DNA from: CAVQJU01 sp963755195
Lineage (GTDB): Bacteria > Acidobacteriota > Vicinamibacteria > Vicinamibacterales > CAVVIG01
Assembly (NCBI GenBank): GCA_963755195.1
Contig: CAVWIZ010000002.1
Location: forward strand, 682,001 to 746,000
Direction of reading: 5' to 3'
Length of the DNA stretch: 64,000 nucleotides
The notes under the pieces are model-generated. The model saw nothing but the letters and a program-made list of their open reading frames with translations, was not told the origin of the DNA and ran no database searches. Within the stretch, counting starts at the first letter, position 1; the number at the start of each line of letters is the position of its first letter. Both the position numbers and the translations under genes were made by a program. Below, one piece after another: positions 26,136 to 34,990 of the stretch.

Positions 26136-27314
26136 CGTAGTCCGTATGAGCGACATCCCGGGATCCGCGGCGAGGCACGGCGCGACGGGCAGGCCCAGTT
26201 CCTTTTTCACGATATTGGTACCCTGCACCAGCGCCACCATCTTGTAGAACGCATGGCGCCGGCTCATTCCCTCGCGGCCCATTCCGCAGTCGGACGACAG
26301 CACCAGCCGCTCTTTCGGGATGTGCTTGAGCGCCAGCCGGACGAGGTCGGCCACTTCCTCGGGCGATTCCACCTGCAGCGTGTGATGATCGATGGCGCCG
26401 ATCCCGACCTTCATCTTCGTGATGTGCCTGCCGACGTCCTCGAGATCGGCGGCCGCGGAGCTTTTCATTTCGAACGTGATGACGTCGGCGTCCACCTGGT
26501 TCAGCAGGTCGAGCGCCGGCTTGTAGGACTGGATCTTCGCGAACATGCGTTGCTGCGACGGATTGCCCCAGCAGGTGTGGCACCACACCTCGGTTTTCGC
26601 GCGCAGGCCCTTCACGGTGTTGTTGAACACCTTGAGCATGAACTCGGGGTTGATGACCGGGTCTTTGTAGCCGCGCGCCGCCAGCAGGTGAATCTGCGGC
26701 TCCTCCATCTGGATGATCTGGCATCCGGCATCGGCGAGATCGTGCAGCTCCTGGTTGAAGGCATCGCTCATCGCCATGATGCGCGACGGGAGATCCTTGT
26801 AGTGCTCGTCCTGCACGGCGAAGGCCACGAGCTCCGGCGTGACGGTCCCGAATTTCACCGGCTTGGTGGTCAGGCGCTGCGCGGCCTTCCAGATCTCGGC
26901 GTACTGCATTTCGCCGGGGCCAACCGGGCCGACAATCCTGGGCATGACGCGCGCTTCGAGGTAGTCGTGGAGGATGTGCCCGCGCGGAAACGCGATGCCT
27001 CCGGCGCCGACCTTCGCGAGCTTCGGATGCGTCGCCTCGAACCCGGTCATGTGATGCGGGGGGTAGCTTGTCCAGCTCTGGCCGCCGACGTCCTGATCGA
27101 ACCGGCAATCCCCGTCGGTGACGATGTCGAGACCGGCGACTTCCTGTTCGCGCAGATACACCGACAGGGTGTCGATGTACTGCTCGCGAAACCGGCTGAT
27201 GACCATGGCGTCGAGAAACGACTTGAGGCCAAGATTTTCCGTGTACCAGCTCGGGCGGGGCAGCGACCCGGTGATCGTGGTCGGCAGCATGAGGCCCGCG
27301 GTTGCCTTCAACAT
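26133..27314 (-). CDS. Core-MetE type cobalamin-independent methionine synthase family protein
   Basis: The protein has 393 residues and matches only the C-terminal catalytic half of MetE. Zinc ligands are visible as HTC in EVWCHTCWGN (about 254-261) and Cys in SSDCGMG near 350. An N-terminal TTITGSLPRP and DIVTDGDCR are the usual substrate-side loops. Such core-MetE proteins lack the folate-polyglutamate N-terminal domain and may take methyl groups from corrinoid or other small donors. AAGGAGC gives a strong ribosome site. A perfect 9-bp hairpin sits 21-42 nt upstream of the ATG. A shorter paralogue is at 38170. Confidence 0.87.
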   Translation of the reverse strand: MLKATAGLMLPTTITGSLPRPSWYTENLGLKSFLDAMVISRFREQYIDTLSVYLREQEVAGLDIVTDGDCRFDQDVGGQSWTSYPPHHMTGFEATHPKLAKVGAGGIAFPRGHILHDYLEARVMPRIVGPVGPGEMQYAEIWKAAQRLTTKPVKFGTVTPELVAFAVQDEHYKDLPSRIMAMSDAFNQELHDLADAGCQIIQMEEPQIHLLAARGYKDPVINPEFMLKVFNNTVKGLRAKTEVWCHTCWGNPSQQRMFAKIQSYKPALDLLNQVDADVITFEMKSSAAADLEDVGRHITKMKVGIGAIDHHTLQVESPEEVADLVRLALKHIPKERLVLSSDCGMGREGMSRRHAFYKMVALVQGTNIVKKELGLPVAPCLAADPGMSLIRTT

Positions 27315-27334
27315 GTTCGATGCTCCTTAGGTCG

Positions 27335-27356
27335 GTCGCGCTCGCCTGAGCGCGAC
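27335..27356 (-). promoter_or_regulatory. Perfect 9-bp stem-loop in the leader of the core-MetE gene
   Basis: GTCGCGCTC (27335-27343) pairs with GAGCGCGAC (27348-27356) across a 4-nt loop. It lies between the possible promoter and the AAGGAGC ribosome site, so it could affect transcription or translation. It is too small for a known SAM or cobalamin riboswitch. Confidence 0.5.
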
Positions 27357-27479
27357 TGGAGATCCTATCACTGGAGTTGGAGAATCTGTAGGCCTCCTGT
27401 TGTGCAAACCGATCGCGCGGCGTACAGTGTGTGAGGTCCCTTAACGCCACATCACGCACTTTTTCGATGGACAGGTTCA

Positions 27480-28544
27480 ATGCCCGACATCACTCTGCTG
27501 ACCCCAGGCCATCTCGACGGATTCGACACCCGCAACCGCATCGTCATGGCGCCCATGACCCGGAGCCGCGCGGCGGCCGCGGAGGTTCCCTCAGCGATGG
27601 CGATCGAGTACTACTCGCAGCGCGCCTCCGCTGGTCTGATCGTGACCGAAGGCACCGCGCCTTCGGCGAGAGGAATCGGCTACGCACGGACGCCGGCGGT
27701 CTATTCGCCCGAACAGATCGCCGCATGGCGAAAGATTACCGATGCCGTCCACGCCAAGGGCGGCCGGATGTTCCTGCAGCTCATGCACGTGGGACGCATC
27801 GGGCACTCGGCGAACCGGACGACCAAAGATCCGCTGGTGGCGCCTTCGGCGATTCGGGCTGCCGGCCAGATGTGGACCGACACGCTGCAGATGCAGGACC
27901 TCGACATGCCCCGGGCGCTTGACACGGACGAAATCGCGGGTGTGACGGCGGAATATGCGCAAGCCACGCGCAACGCGATCCAGGCAGGCTTTGACGGCGT
28001 GGAGCTGCACTCGGCGTCCGGCTACCTGCCGATGCAATTTCTCTCGACCGGATCGAATCACCGATCGGATGCGTACGGGGGGAGTCTCCAGAACCGCCTC
28101 CGCTTTGTGCTCGAAACGCTCGAGGCGATGGCCAAGGCCGCCGGTTCGGCGTCGCGTATCGGGATCAAGATCAGTCCCGCGATGCCGTTCAACGATATTC
28201 AGGACGACAACCCGGCGGAGACGTATACGGCGCTCGTGAAAGCGATGTCGCCGATGGGGCTGGCGTATCTCCACGTGTTGCGATCGGCGCCTCTGCCGAA
28301 TGTTTTCGAGTTGCTCCGGCCGCTGTTCCAGGGACCGTTCCTCGCGGGAGGCGGATTCGATCGCGCGTCCGGCAACGCGGCGTTGGCGGCAGGCGCCGCC
28401 GATTTCATCGTGTTTGGCAAGCTCTTCACCTGCAACCCTGACTTGCCGGAGCGATTTGCCAAGGGCGCGGAGCTGGTGGCGCCCGACCCGACGACGTTCT
28501 ACTCGCCGGGGCCCAAGGGCTACACGGACTATCCCGCCCTCTAG
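27480..28544 (+). CDS. Old Yellow Enzyme family NADH:flavin oxidoreductase (NemA-like)
   Basis: The protein has 354 residues and an FMN barrel. PMTRSRA (25-31), HVGRIGH (103-109) and the GSNHRSDAYGGSLQNR loop are family hallmarks. The active-site pair usually written HxxN or HxxH is H177-S-A-S180 here, so the second residue is serine. Family members reduce the C=C bond of enones, nitro compounds or N-ethylmaleimide. The altered residue may change substrate orientation; that is inference. The stop overlaps the convergent phosphorylase stop: CTAG at 28541-28544 is read as TAG on both strands. Confidence 0.9.
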   Translation: MPDITLLTPGHLDGFDTRNRIVMAPMTRSRAAAAEVPSAMAIEYYSQRASAGLIVTEGTAPSARGIGYARTPAVYSPEQIAAWRKITDAVHAKGGRMFLQLMHVGRIGHSANRTTKDPLVAPSAIRAAGQMWTDTLQMQDLDMPRALDTDEIAGVTAEYAQATRNAIQAGFDGVELHSASGYLPMQFLSTGSNHRSDAYGGSLQNRLRFVLETLEAMAKAAGSASRIGIKISPAMPFNDIQDDNPAETYTALVKAMSPMGLAYLHVLRSAPLPNVFELLRPLFQGPFLAGGGFDRASGNAALAAGAADFIVFGKLFTCNPDLPERFAKGAELVAPDPTTFYSPGPKGYTDYPAL

Positions 28545-31197
28545 AAGCGGCGCGCGTCGCTGCTCGTCCCGCCGGCCGCCGGGACGTAGGCGTGCAGCAC
28601 GTAGTCCATCACCATCCGATCGGCGCTGAAGCGCCAGCCGAGCGTGCGGATCGCCCGCTTCATGCGCGCGATCCACTCGCGCGGCAGGCCGTCGCGGTCG
28701 CGGTCGTAGTACAGCGGAATGACCTCGTCTCGCAGCACGCGCAGCAGCGACTCGGCGTCGCGGACGTCGTGGACGTCGGCTGGACGTGTGCGTTTCGCCG
28801 CTGCCGATGGCGAACCCGTTGAGGCCGTCGTACGCCTCGGCCCACCAGCCGTCGAGGATCGACAGGTTCAGGCCGCCGTTGAGCACGACCTTCTGTCCGC
28901 TCGTGCCGCAGGCTTCGAGCGGGCGGCGCGGGTTGTTCAGCCAGACGTCGACGCCCTGCACGAGGTGCCGGCCGACGTTGATGTCGTAGTCTTCGACGAA
29001 CAGGACCTTGCCGGCAAACCGCGGGTCGTGCGTCAGCTGCGCGATCTGCTGCAGCACTTGCCTTGCCGGGCCGGTCGTGCGGATGCGACTTGCCGGCGAA
29101 GATGAACTGCATCGGCATCTGCGCGTTGTTGACGAGAGCGCTGATGGCTTCCAGGTCGTGGAGCAGGAGGTTCGCCCGTTTGTAGGTCGCAAAGCGCCGG
29201 GCGAACCCGATCGTCAGCGCGTCGAAGCTCAACGCGCGGCGCAGCTGCGCGACGAATTCCGGCGGGTCGCCGCGCCGTTCGGCCTGCCGCGCCGCCCGTC
29301 GCCGTACGATCTCGATCAGCTGCACCTTGAGCGTCTGGTGCGTCTCCCAGAACTCGCCGTCGTCAATCGCCTCGACCTCGTCCCAGACGGCCGGCGTCAC
29401 CGGCGCGCTGCGGCCAGTCGGAGCCGAGGTGGCGGTCGTAGACCTGGCGCATCTGCGGCGCGAGCCACGTCTGCACGTGGACGCCGTTGGTGATGTGGCC
29501 GATCGGCACGTCGCTCTTCGCTGCGACCCGGGATAGAGCGGCATCCACATCGCCCGCGAGACATGGCCGTGAAGGGACGAGACGGCGTTGGCGCGATGGC
29601 TCGCCTTGAGCGCCAGCACGGTCATGCAGAATTCCTCGCCGCCGTCGTGCGGGTCGACGCGACCGAGGCTCATGAGGTCGTGGCGGGAGAGGCCGAGCTC
29701 GTCGCGGAGCGGACCAAGGTGCTCTTCGATCAGGTACTCGTGGAAACGGTCGTGACCGGCGGGGACGGGCGTGTGCGTCGTGAACACGACCTGCGCGGCC
29801 ACGCGTCGCAGCGCCTCCCAGGCGTCGATGCCTTCGACCGCCATCCGCTGCCGGACCAGTTCCAGCGCCGCAAAGGCGCTGTGGCCTTCGTTCAGATGCA
29901 GGACGCCCGGGGCGATGCCCATCGCGCCCAACGCCCGCATGCCGCCGACGCCGAGCAGCAGCTCCTGGCGAATGCGAACGCGCTGGTCCCCGCCGTAGAG
30001 ACGGGACGTGAGCTGACGATCTTCCGGCTGGTTGCCTTCGACGTTCGAATCGAGGAGCAGCAGCGTGTTGCGGCCGACCGACAGCTTCCAGACGCGGGCC
30101 ATGATCGTGCCCGCCCGCGTGTCGATCGAGACGACCACCGGCGTGCCGTCGCCGAGTGCGGGACGGATCGGCAGGTGCCGGTGATCGAGCGTCGATGTAT
30201 TCCTCGTGCTGCCAGCCGTCGCGGTCGAGCCGCTGACGAAAATAGCCCTGGTCGTAGTACAGCCCGACGCCGACGAGCGGGATGCCGAGATCGGACGCGC
30301 TCTTGATGTGATCGCCGGCCAGAATGCCGAGGCCGCCGGAGTAGATCGGCAGCGACTCGTGGAGGCCGAACTCAGCGGAGAAATACGCGACGGGCCGGGC
30401 CCACAGCACACCCGCGTGCCGCGCGCCCCACGTGTGGCGGGAATGCAGGTACTCCTGCATCCGGCGGTACGCGTAGTTGATCCGGCTGTGCAGCGCCAGC
30501 TCCGATGCCCGCTCTTCGAGCCTCTCGATCGTCATCTGCTGCAGCAGCGCGACCGGATTGCTGTCGACCGTCTTGCCAGATCACGGGGTCGAGCTCGCGA
30601 AACAGGCCCGTCATGTCCGGGTCCCAGCTCCACCAGAGGTTCTGGGCGAGCGCGCTGAGCCGCTGGTGCGCCGGCGCCACGAATTGGCCGAGCGTCCGCG
30701 CTTCGCCGACGATGCGACGCCAGCTGGGCGACCGCCGCCACCAGCATCCGCACGTCGTCTGGCTGGAAGATGCGGGCCTCGGCGGTCTGGACGACCAGCA
30801 CGCCCTGGAGCAGACCGCGGTCGATCACCGGGACGCCGAGAAACGACCGGTAAGGATCTTCGCCGGCTTCGCGGAAATACTTGAAGCGCGGGTGCGTGGT
30901 GGCGTCCGGCACCGACTGGGGCCGTAACTGCTCGGCGACGAGACCGGCGAGTCCCTCGCTGAGCCGCATCCGCACACGGCCGACGCTCTCAGGTCGCAGG
31001 CCGATCGTCGCGGCGAGGACGAGGTTGGCGCGATCGGGTTCGAGGAGGTAGACCGAGCAGACATCGGTATCGAACCGGCGCTGAATCAGGTGGACGATGT
31101 TGGTCAGCGTTTCCGAGGCGTTGCCGCTCTGCGAGACGAGGCGGCCGATTTCCTCGAGGGTCCACGGGAGCGATCCTTCCTGATTCACGGTAGTCAC
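28541..31197 (-). pseudogene. GAF domain-alpha-glucan phosphorylase fusion, heavily frameshifted
   Basis: Read in segments, this is one gene of about 880 residues. A GAF domain comes first (about 31197-30720, with FDTDVCSVYLLEP and GLRPESVGRVRMRLSEGLAG). A linker leads to a TIGR02094-type alpha-glucan phosphorylase (LSALAQNLWWSWDP, YFSAEFGLHESLPIYSGGLG, LNEGHSAFA, VFTTHTPVPAGHDRF). The PLP lysine is in ACGTSGQKVVLNGGL. At least six frame changes are needed (near 30700, 30570, 30190, 29530, 29090, 28780). The enzyme would release glucose-1-phosphate from glycogen or maltodextrin. It may be a sequencing artefact or a true pseudogene; the motifs themselves are conserved. Confidence 0.8.
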
Positions 31198-31310
31198 GCT
31201 GAGGCCTCAGCAAGAATGTTGCCTCGCGCACCGGCGCAGCACGCGCCCGCAATTTACGGGAGGACCGCGGATCAGACGTGCAAGCTTGTATGGGTCAGAG
31301 GTCGAAGACT

Positions 31311-31502
31311 ACACAAATGTCTCAAGACGGAGCGCGCGGTTTCGCGGCCGTGGCGCCGAATAGCCCCGAGAAATCGGGCCTTCGTTCGGTTTGGGTCGTC
31401 GAGCTCGGTGGCGTATCTCTTGCTCCTCGACAGGTCCAGTGTCGTTGACGACGGCTTCAGACAGTTTCGTCGGCCATCCGGGCCGGCCCCAGACATTTGT
31501 GT
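31311..31502. repeat. 12-bp perfect inverted repeat flanking a 168-bp segment
   Basis: ACACAAATGTCT at 31311-31322 is repeated as its exact reverse complement at 31491-31502. The inner segment has no gene I recognise and sits upstream of the ATP-grasp gene. It could be a small mobile element or a regulatory structure; no target duplication is clear. The wider stretch 31198-31496 otherwise holds only the divergent promoters. Confidence 0.4.
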
Positions 31503-32952
31503 CGGAAAACGCTGCGCTCTTCAAGAGTTACGACCGTCGGCGCGGCGTACGACGAGATGTTCGAGCCGACCGGCCGAGCCCGTCCGCACTGCGGCGCGTT
31601 GTTCGACGCCCTGCCGCGCGGCGTCGCACGCCGATCTCGGCCAGCGTCAGATGGAGGCCGACAAGGCGTTTCTGACGCAGGGCATCACGTTCACGGTGTA
31701 CGGCGACAATCAGGGCACCGAGCGCATCTTTCCGTTCGACCTGCTGCCGCGCATCATCACGGCGGCCGAGTGGCGGATGCTCGAGCGCGGGCTCACGCAG
31801 CGGCTCACCGCGATCAACCTGTTTCTCAAGGACGTCTATCACGAGGCCGAATCCTCAGCGAAGGCGTCGTGCCGCGCGAGCTGGTGCTCAGCTGCCGCCA
31901 CTACCGCCGCGAGATGCGCGGCGTGCACGTCCATCGCGACATCTACGTCTCGGTCGCGGGCACCGACCTCGTGCGGCTCGAGGACGGCCGCTTCGTCGTG
32001 CTCGAGGACAACCTGCGGGTGCCGAGCGGCGTGTCGTACATGCTGGCGAACCGCGAGGTCACCAAGCGCGTGCTGCCCGGGCTGTTCGATCGGTACCGCG
32101 TGAGCCCCATCGCGCACTACGGCCAGGCGCTGCTCGCGACGCTCCGCGCGCTGGCGCCGCCGGTGGCGGCCCGATCCGACGTTCGTCGTGCTCACGCCCG
32201 GCGTCGGCAACTCGGCGTACTTCGAGCACGCGTTCCTGGCGCGCGAGATGGGCGTCGCGCTCGTCGAGGGCCGCGACCTGCTCGTCCACGACAACATCGT
32301 CTACATGCGGACGACGGCGGGCTTGCGGCGCGTTGACGTCATCTATCGCCGCGTGGACGACGACTTCCTGGATCCGCTGGCGTTCCGGACCGACTCGCAC
32401 CTCGGCGTCGCCGGCCTGCTGAACGCGTATCGGGCCGGCAACGTCTCGCTCGCCAACGCGATTGGGACCGGGCGTCGCCGACGACAAGGCGCTGTACGCC
32501 TACATTCCCGAGATCATCCGGTTCTATCTGTCCGAAGATCCCATCCTGCCGAACGTCGAGACGTACCTGCTCGGCAATCCGTCGGATCGGCGCTACGTCC
32601 TGGAGCATCTCGATTCGCTCGTGGTCAAGGCGGTGGGCGAGTCGGGCGGATACGGGATGCTGATCGGCCCGCACAGCACGGCGCGGTGAGCGCGACGACG
32701 TTCAAGGCGAAGATCCTGGCCGATCCGCGGAACTTCATCGCGCAGCCGACGCTGTCGCTCTCGCGCGCCCCGTGCTTCATGGACGAGTGCATCGAGCCGC
32801 GGCACGTGGACTTGCGGCCGTACGTGCTCTACGGCGACCGCGTGACGATCGTGCCCGGCGGCCTGACGCGCGTGGCGCTGCGGAAGGGATCGCTCGTCGT
32901 GAACTCGTCGCAGGGCGGCGGCAGCAAGGACACCTGGGTGCTCGAGGATTAG
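31497..32952 (+). pseudogene. Circularly permuted ATP-grasp protein (DUF404/DUF407 type), frameshifted
   Basis: Reading across frames gives YDEMFEP, then QGITFTVYGDNQGTERIFPFDLLPRI, GVVPRELVLSCRHYRREMRGVHVHRD, LEDNLRVPSGVSYMLANR, VADDKALYAYIPEIIRFYL, VVKAVGESGGYGMLIGPH and a C-terminal DPRNFIAQPTLSLSRAP. This is the circularly permuted ATP-grasp family (COG2308), which forms amide bonds and travels with alpha-E and transglutaminase genes. At least five indels (near 31625, 31850, 32165, 32465, 32690) break the frame. The 5' end is uncertain; a first segment may begin near 31450. The alpha-E and transglutaminase genes follow. Confidence 0.82.
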
Positions 32953-32958
32953 ACGCCG

Positions 32959-33925
32959 ATGCTGCTCTCGCGCGTCGCGGATTCGCTGTACTGGATTGGC
33001 CGTTATCTGGAGCGCGCGGAGTACACCGCGCGGCTCATCGACGTCCGCCTCGATCTCGGGCTCGATCGAAAATCGAACGCCGAGGGCTGGGACTTCGCGC
33101 CGCTGTATGCGATGGTCACCCTGGATACGACCGTCGATCTGGAGTCCGCTCCCGTTGCGCCGGCGAGCCCCGCCGCGCTGTCGGACGCCGCTGGTCTTCG
33201 ACGCCGCGAACCGGAACGCGGTGCTGGCGTGCGTCACCGCCGCGCGCGAGAACGCGGGTCAGGTCCGCGAGGAAATCAGCTCGGACATGTGGGAGCAGCT
33301 CAACGCGCTGTTTCTGCGCCTGAGGCAGGCGCGCGACGAGGGCGGCTGGTCGGCGAGGCCGCACTACATCTTCCGGCTGGTCATTGACGGCGTGCATCTG
33401 TTCGAAGGCGTCACCGACGAAACGATGGGCCATGGCGAGGGGTGGCAGTACCTGCAGCTGGGCCGCTTCCTGGAACGGGCGAGCGCGACGGCCGCGCTGG
33501 TCGATGTCCATTTCAAGAGGGAATCGCTCCGGCCGTCGAGTCATGCCGAATGGGTGGGCCTCTTACGCTCGTGCTCGGCGCTCGAGGCCTATTGCCGCTG
33601 CTATACGGCCGATCTTCGACCGGAGCGGATTGCCGAGTTCCTGTTGCTGAACTCGGAGTTTCCGCGTTCGGTCCGGTTCGCCGCGGCGCGCGTCGAGTCG
33701 GCGCTGCGCGCGATTGCGAGCCTCACGGGCCGGGGCGCGGGCGGCCGGACCGAGCGTCTGTCGGGCCGCCTCCATGCGTCGCTCGACTACGGCCAGGTCG
33801 ACGAAATACTGAGCGACGATCCGCACATGTACCTCGCCACGATCGGCCACTACTGCGCGCAGATCCACAGCGCCGTGTATCAGAGCTACGTCTCGTATCC
33901 GATCGAATCGGCGCTGCCAGCCTGA
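32959..33925 (+). pseudogene. Alpha-E domain protein (DUF403), one frameshift
   Basis: The N-terminal part MLLSRVADSLYWIGRYLERAEYTARLIDVRLDLGLD is the typical alpha-E start, and the second part (FDAANRNAVLACVTAARENAGQVREEISSDMWEQLN... to YQSYVSYPIESALPA) continues it in another frame. Removing one base near 33190 restores a single protein of about 320 residues. Alpha-E proteins are all-helical and of unknown activity, but they always accompany the permuted ATP-grasp and transglutaminase genes, which suggests a shared peptide-synthesis or processing role. It starts 6 nt after the ATP-grasp stop. Confidence 0.85.
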
Positions 33926-33936
33926 ACGAGTCGCCC

Positions 33937-34893
33937 ATGCAGTACACCATTCGCCACGTGACGCGGTTCACCTACGAAGCTCCCATCAGCGAAAGCGTCA
34001 TGGAGGCGCGCATGCAGCCGCGCACCGACCCGACGCAGCGCTGCATCCGGTTCGGGCTGAGCACCACGCCGCCCTCGCGCGTGAAGATGTACCAGGATCA
34101 CGACGGCAATATCGTGCACCACTTCAACATCCCCGGGCGCCACTCGCGCCTCGCCATCACGGCGGAGGCGTTCGTCGAGTGCTCCGCTCCCGAACCGCTG
34201 CCCGAGCGTCTGGGCGCGGACAGCTGGGACCGGCTGGACCAGGCCACCGCGTCGGGCCGGTTCTGGGACGTGCTGAGCCCGAGCGAGTTTGCGCATCGTA
34301 CGCCGCTCCTCGATGAGCTTGCGGAGGAGATCGGGTTGGTCAGAGGCGCCGATCCGCTGGCGACGCTCCAGCGCATCATGGCCGACGTGTACGCTCGCTT
34401 CGAGTACAGCCCCCAAAGCACCCAGGTCGATTCATCGATTGACGATGCGCTCTCGGAGCGGCGGGGCGTCTGTCAGGATTTCGCGCACGTGCTCATCGCG
34501 CTGGTTCGTCAGCTGGGCATTCCGTGCCGCTACGTCAGCGGATACCTGTTTCAGGAGGGCGACGGCACCGCCCGCACGCTCGACGGCGCGACGCACGCCT
34601 GGATCGAAGCCTGGCTGCCGGACATCGAGTGGGTCGGGTTCGACCCCACCCACAACATCCCGACGGGGGAACGCCACATTCGCGTGGCCATCGGCCGCGA
34701 CTACGCCGACGTGCCGCCGACTCGCGGCGTGTTCAAGGGATCGAGCGCGATGCGCAGCGAGCTCGCCGTCGGCGTCTCGGTGGGTGCGGCGCAGGGGTTT
34801 GGCGGCGACGCCACGCCCTTTGTGCCGTGGATGTCGCGCGAGGCCATCTCACCGATCGAAGTGCCCGATTCCAGCTCGAGCCAGCAACAATAG
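33937..34893 (+). CDS. Transglutaminase-like cysteine peptidase
   Basis: The protein has 318 residues and starts MQYTIRHVTRFTY, the bacterial transglutaminase N-terminal beta region. The papain-like triad is C179 (RRGVCQDFAH), H220 (GATHAWIEAW) and D236 (GFDPTHN), all present. This is the third member of the ATP-grasp, alpha-E, transglutaminase set and the only one whose frame is intact. It probably hydrolyses or cross-links the amide product of the ATP-grasp enzyme; that is inference. It is 11 nt after the alpha-E gene. A long hairpin follows it. Confidence 0.92.
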   Translation: MQYTIRHVTRFTYEAPISESVMEARMQPRTDPTQRCIRFGLSTTPPSRVKMYQDHDGNIVHHFNIPGRHSRLAITAEAFVECSAPEPLPERLGADSWDRLDQATASGRFWDVLSPSEFAHRTPLLDELAEEIGLVRGADPLATLQRIMADVYARFEYSPQSTQVDSSIDDALSERRGVCQDFAHVLIALVRQLGIPCRYVSGYLFQEGDGTARTLDGATHAWIEAWLPDIEWVGFDPTHNIPTGERHIRVAIGRDYADVPPTRGVFKGSSAMRSELAVGVSVGAAQGFGGDATPFVPWMSREAISPIEVPDSSSSQQQ

Positions 34894-34898
34894 AAATG

Positions 34899-34988
34899 AC
34901 GACGATCAACGCAGAGATCGCAGAGCCCGCAGAGAGAAGCCCGTACGGTTTTCTCTGCGAACTCCGCGGTCTCTGCGTTGTACGTCGT
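34899..34988. terminator. Long hairpin built of 9-nt repeats between convergent genes
   Basis: The left arm (34899-34937) carries three CGCAGAGNN units after ACGACGATCAA. The right arm (34951-34988) is its near-perfect reverse complement, with CTCTGCG units and ending GTTGTACGTCGT. The stem is close to 38 bp with a few mismatches and a loop of about 13 nt. It sits between the stops of the transglutaminase and fhs genes, so it should work as a terminator in both directions. Confidence 0.8.
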
Positions 34989-34990
34989 AC

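Noticed and set aside
27335..27356. SAM or cobalamin riboswitch upstream of core-MetE.
   Set aside because: Only one small stem-loop is present; the conserved multi-helix core of those riboswitches is not visible in the 165-bp region.
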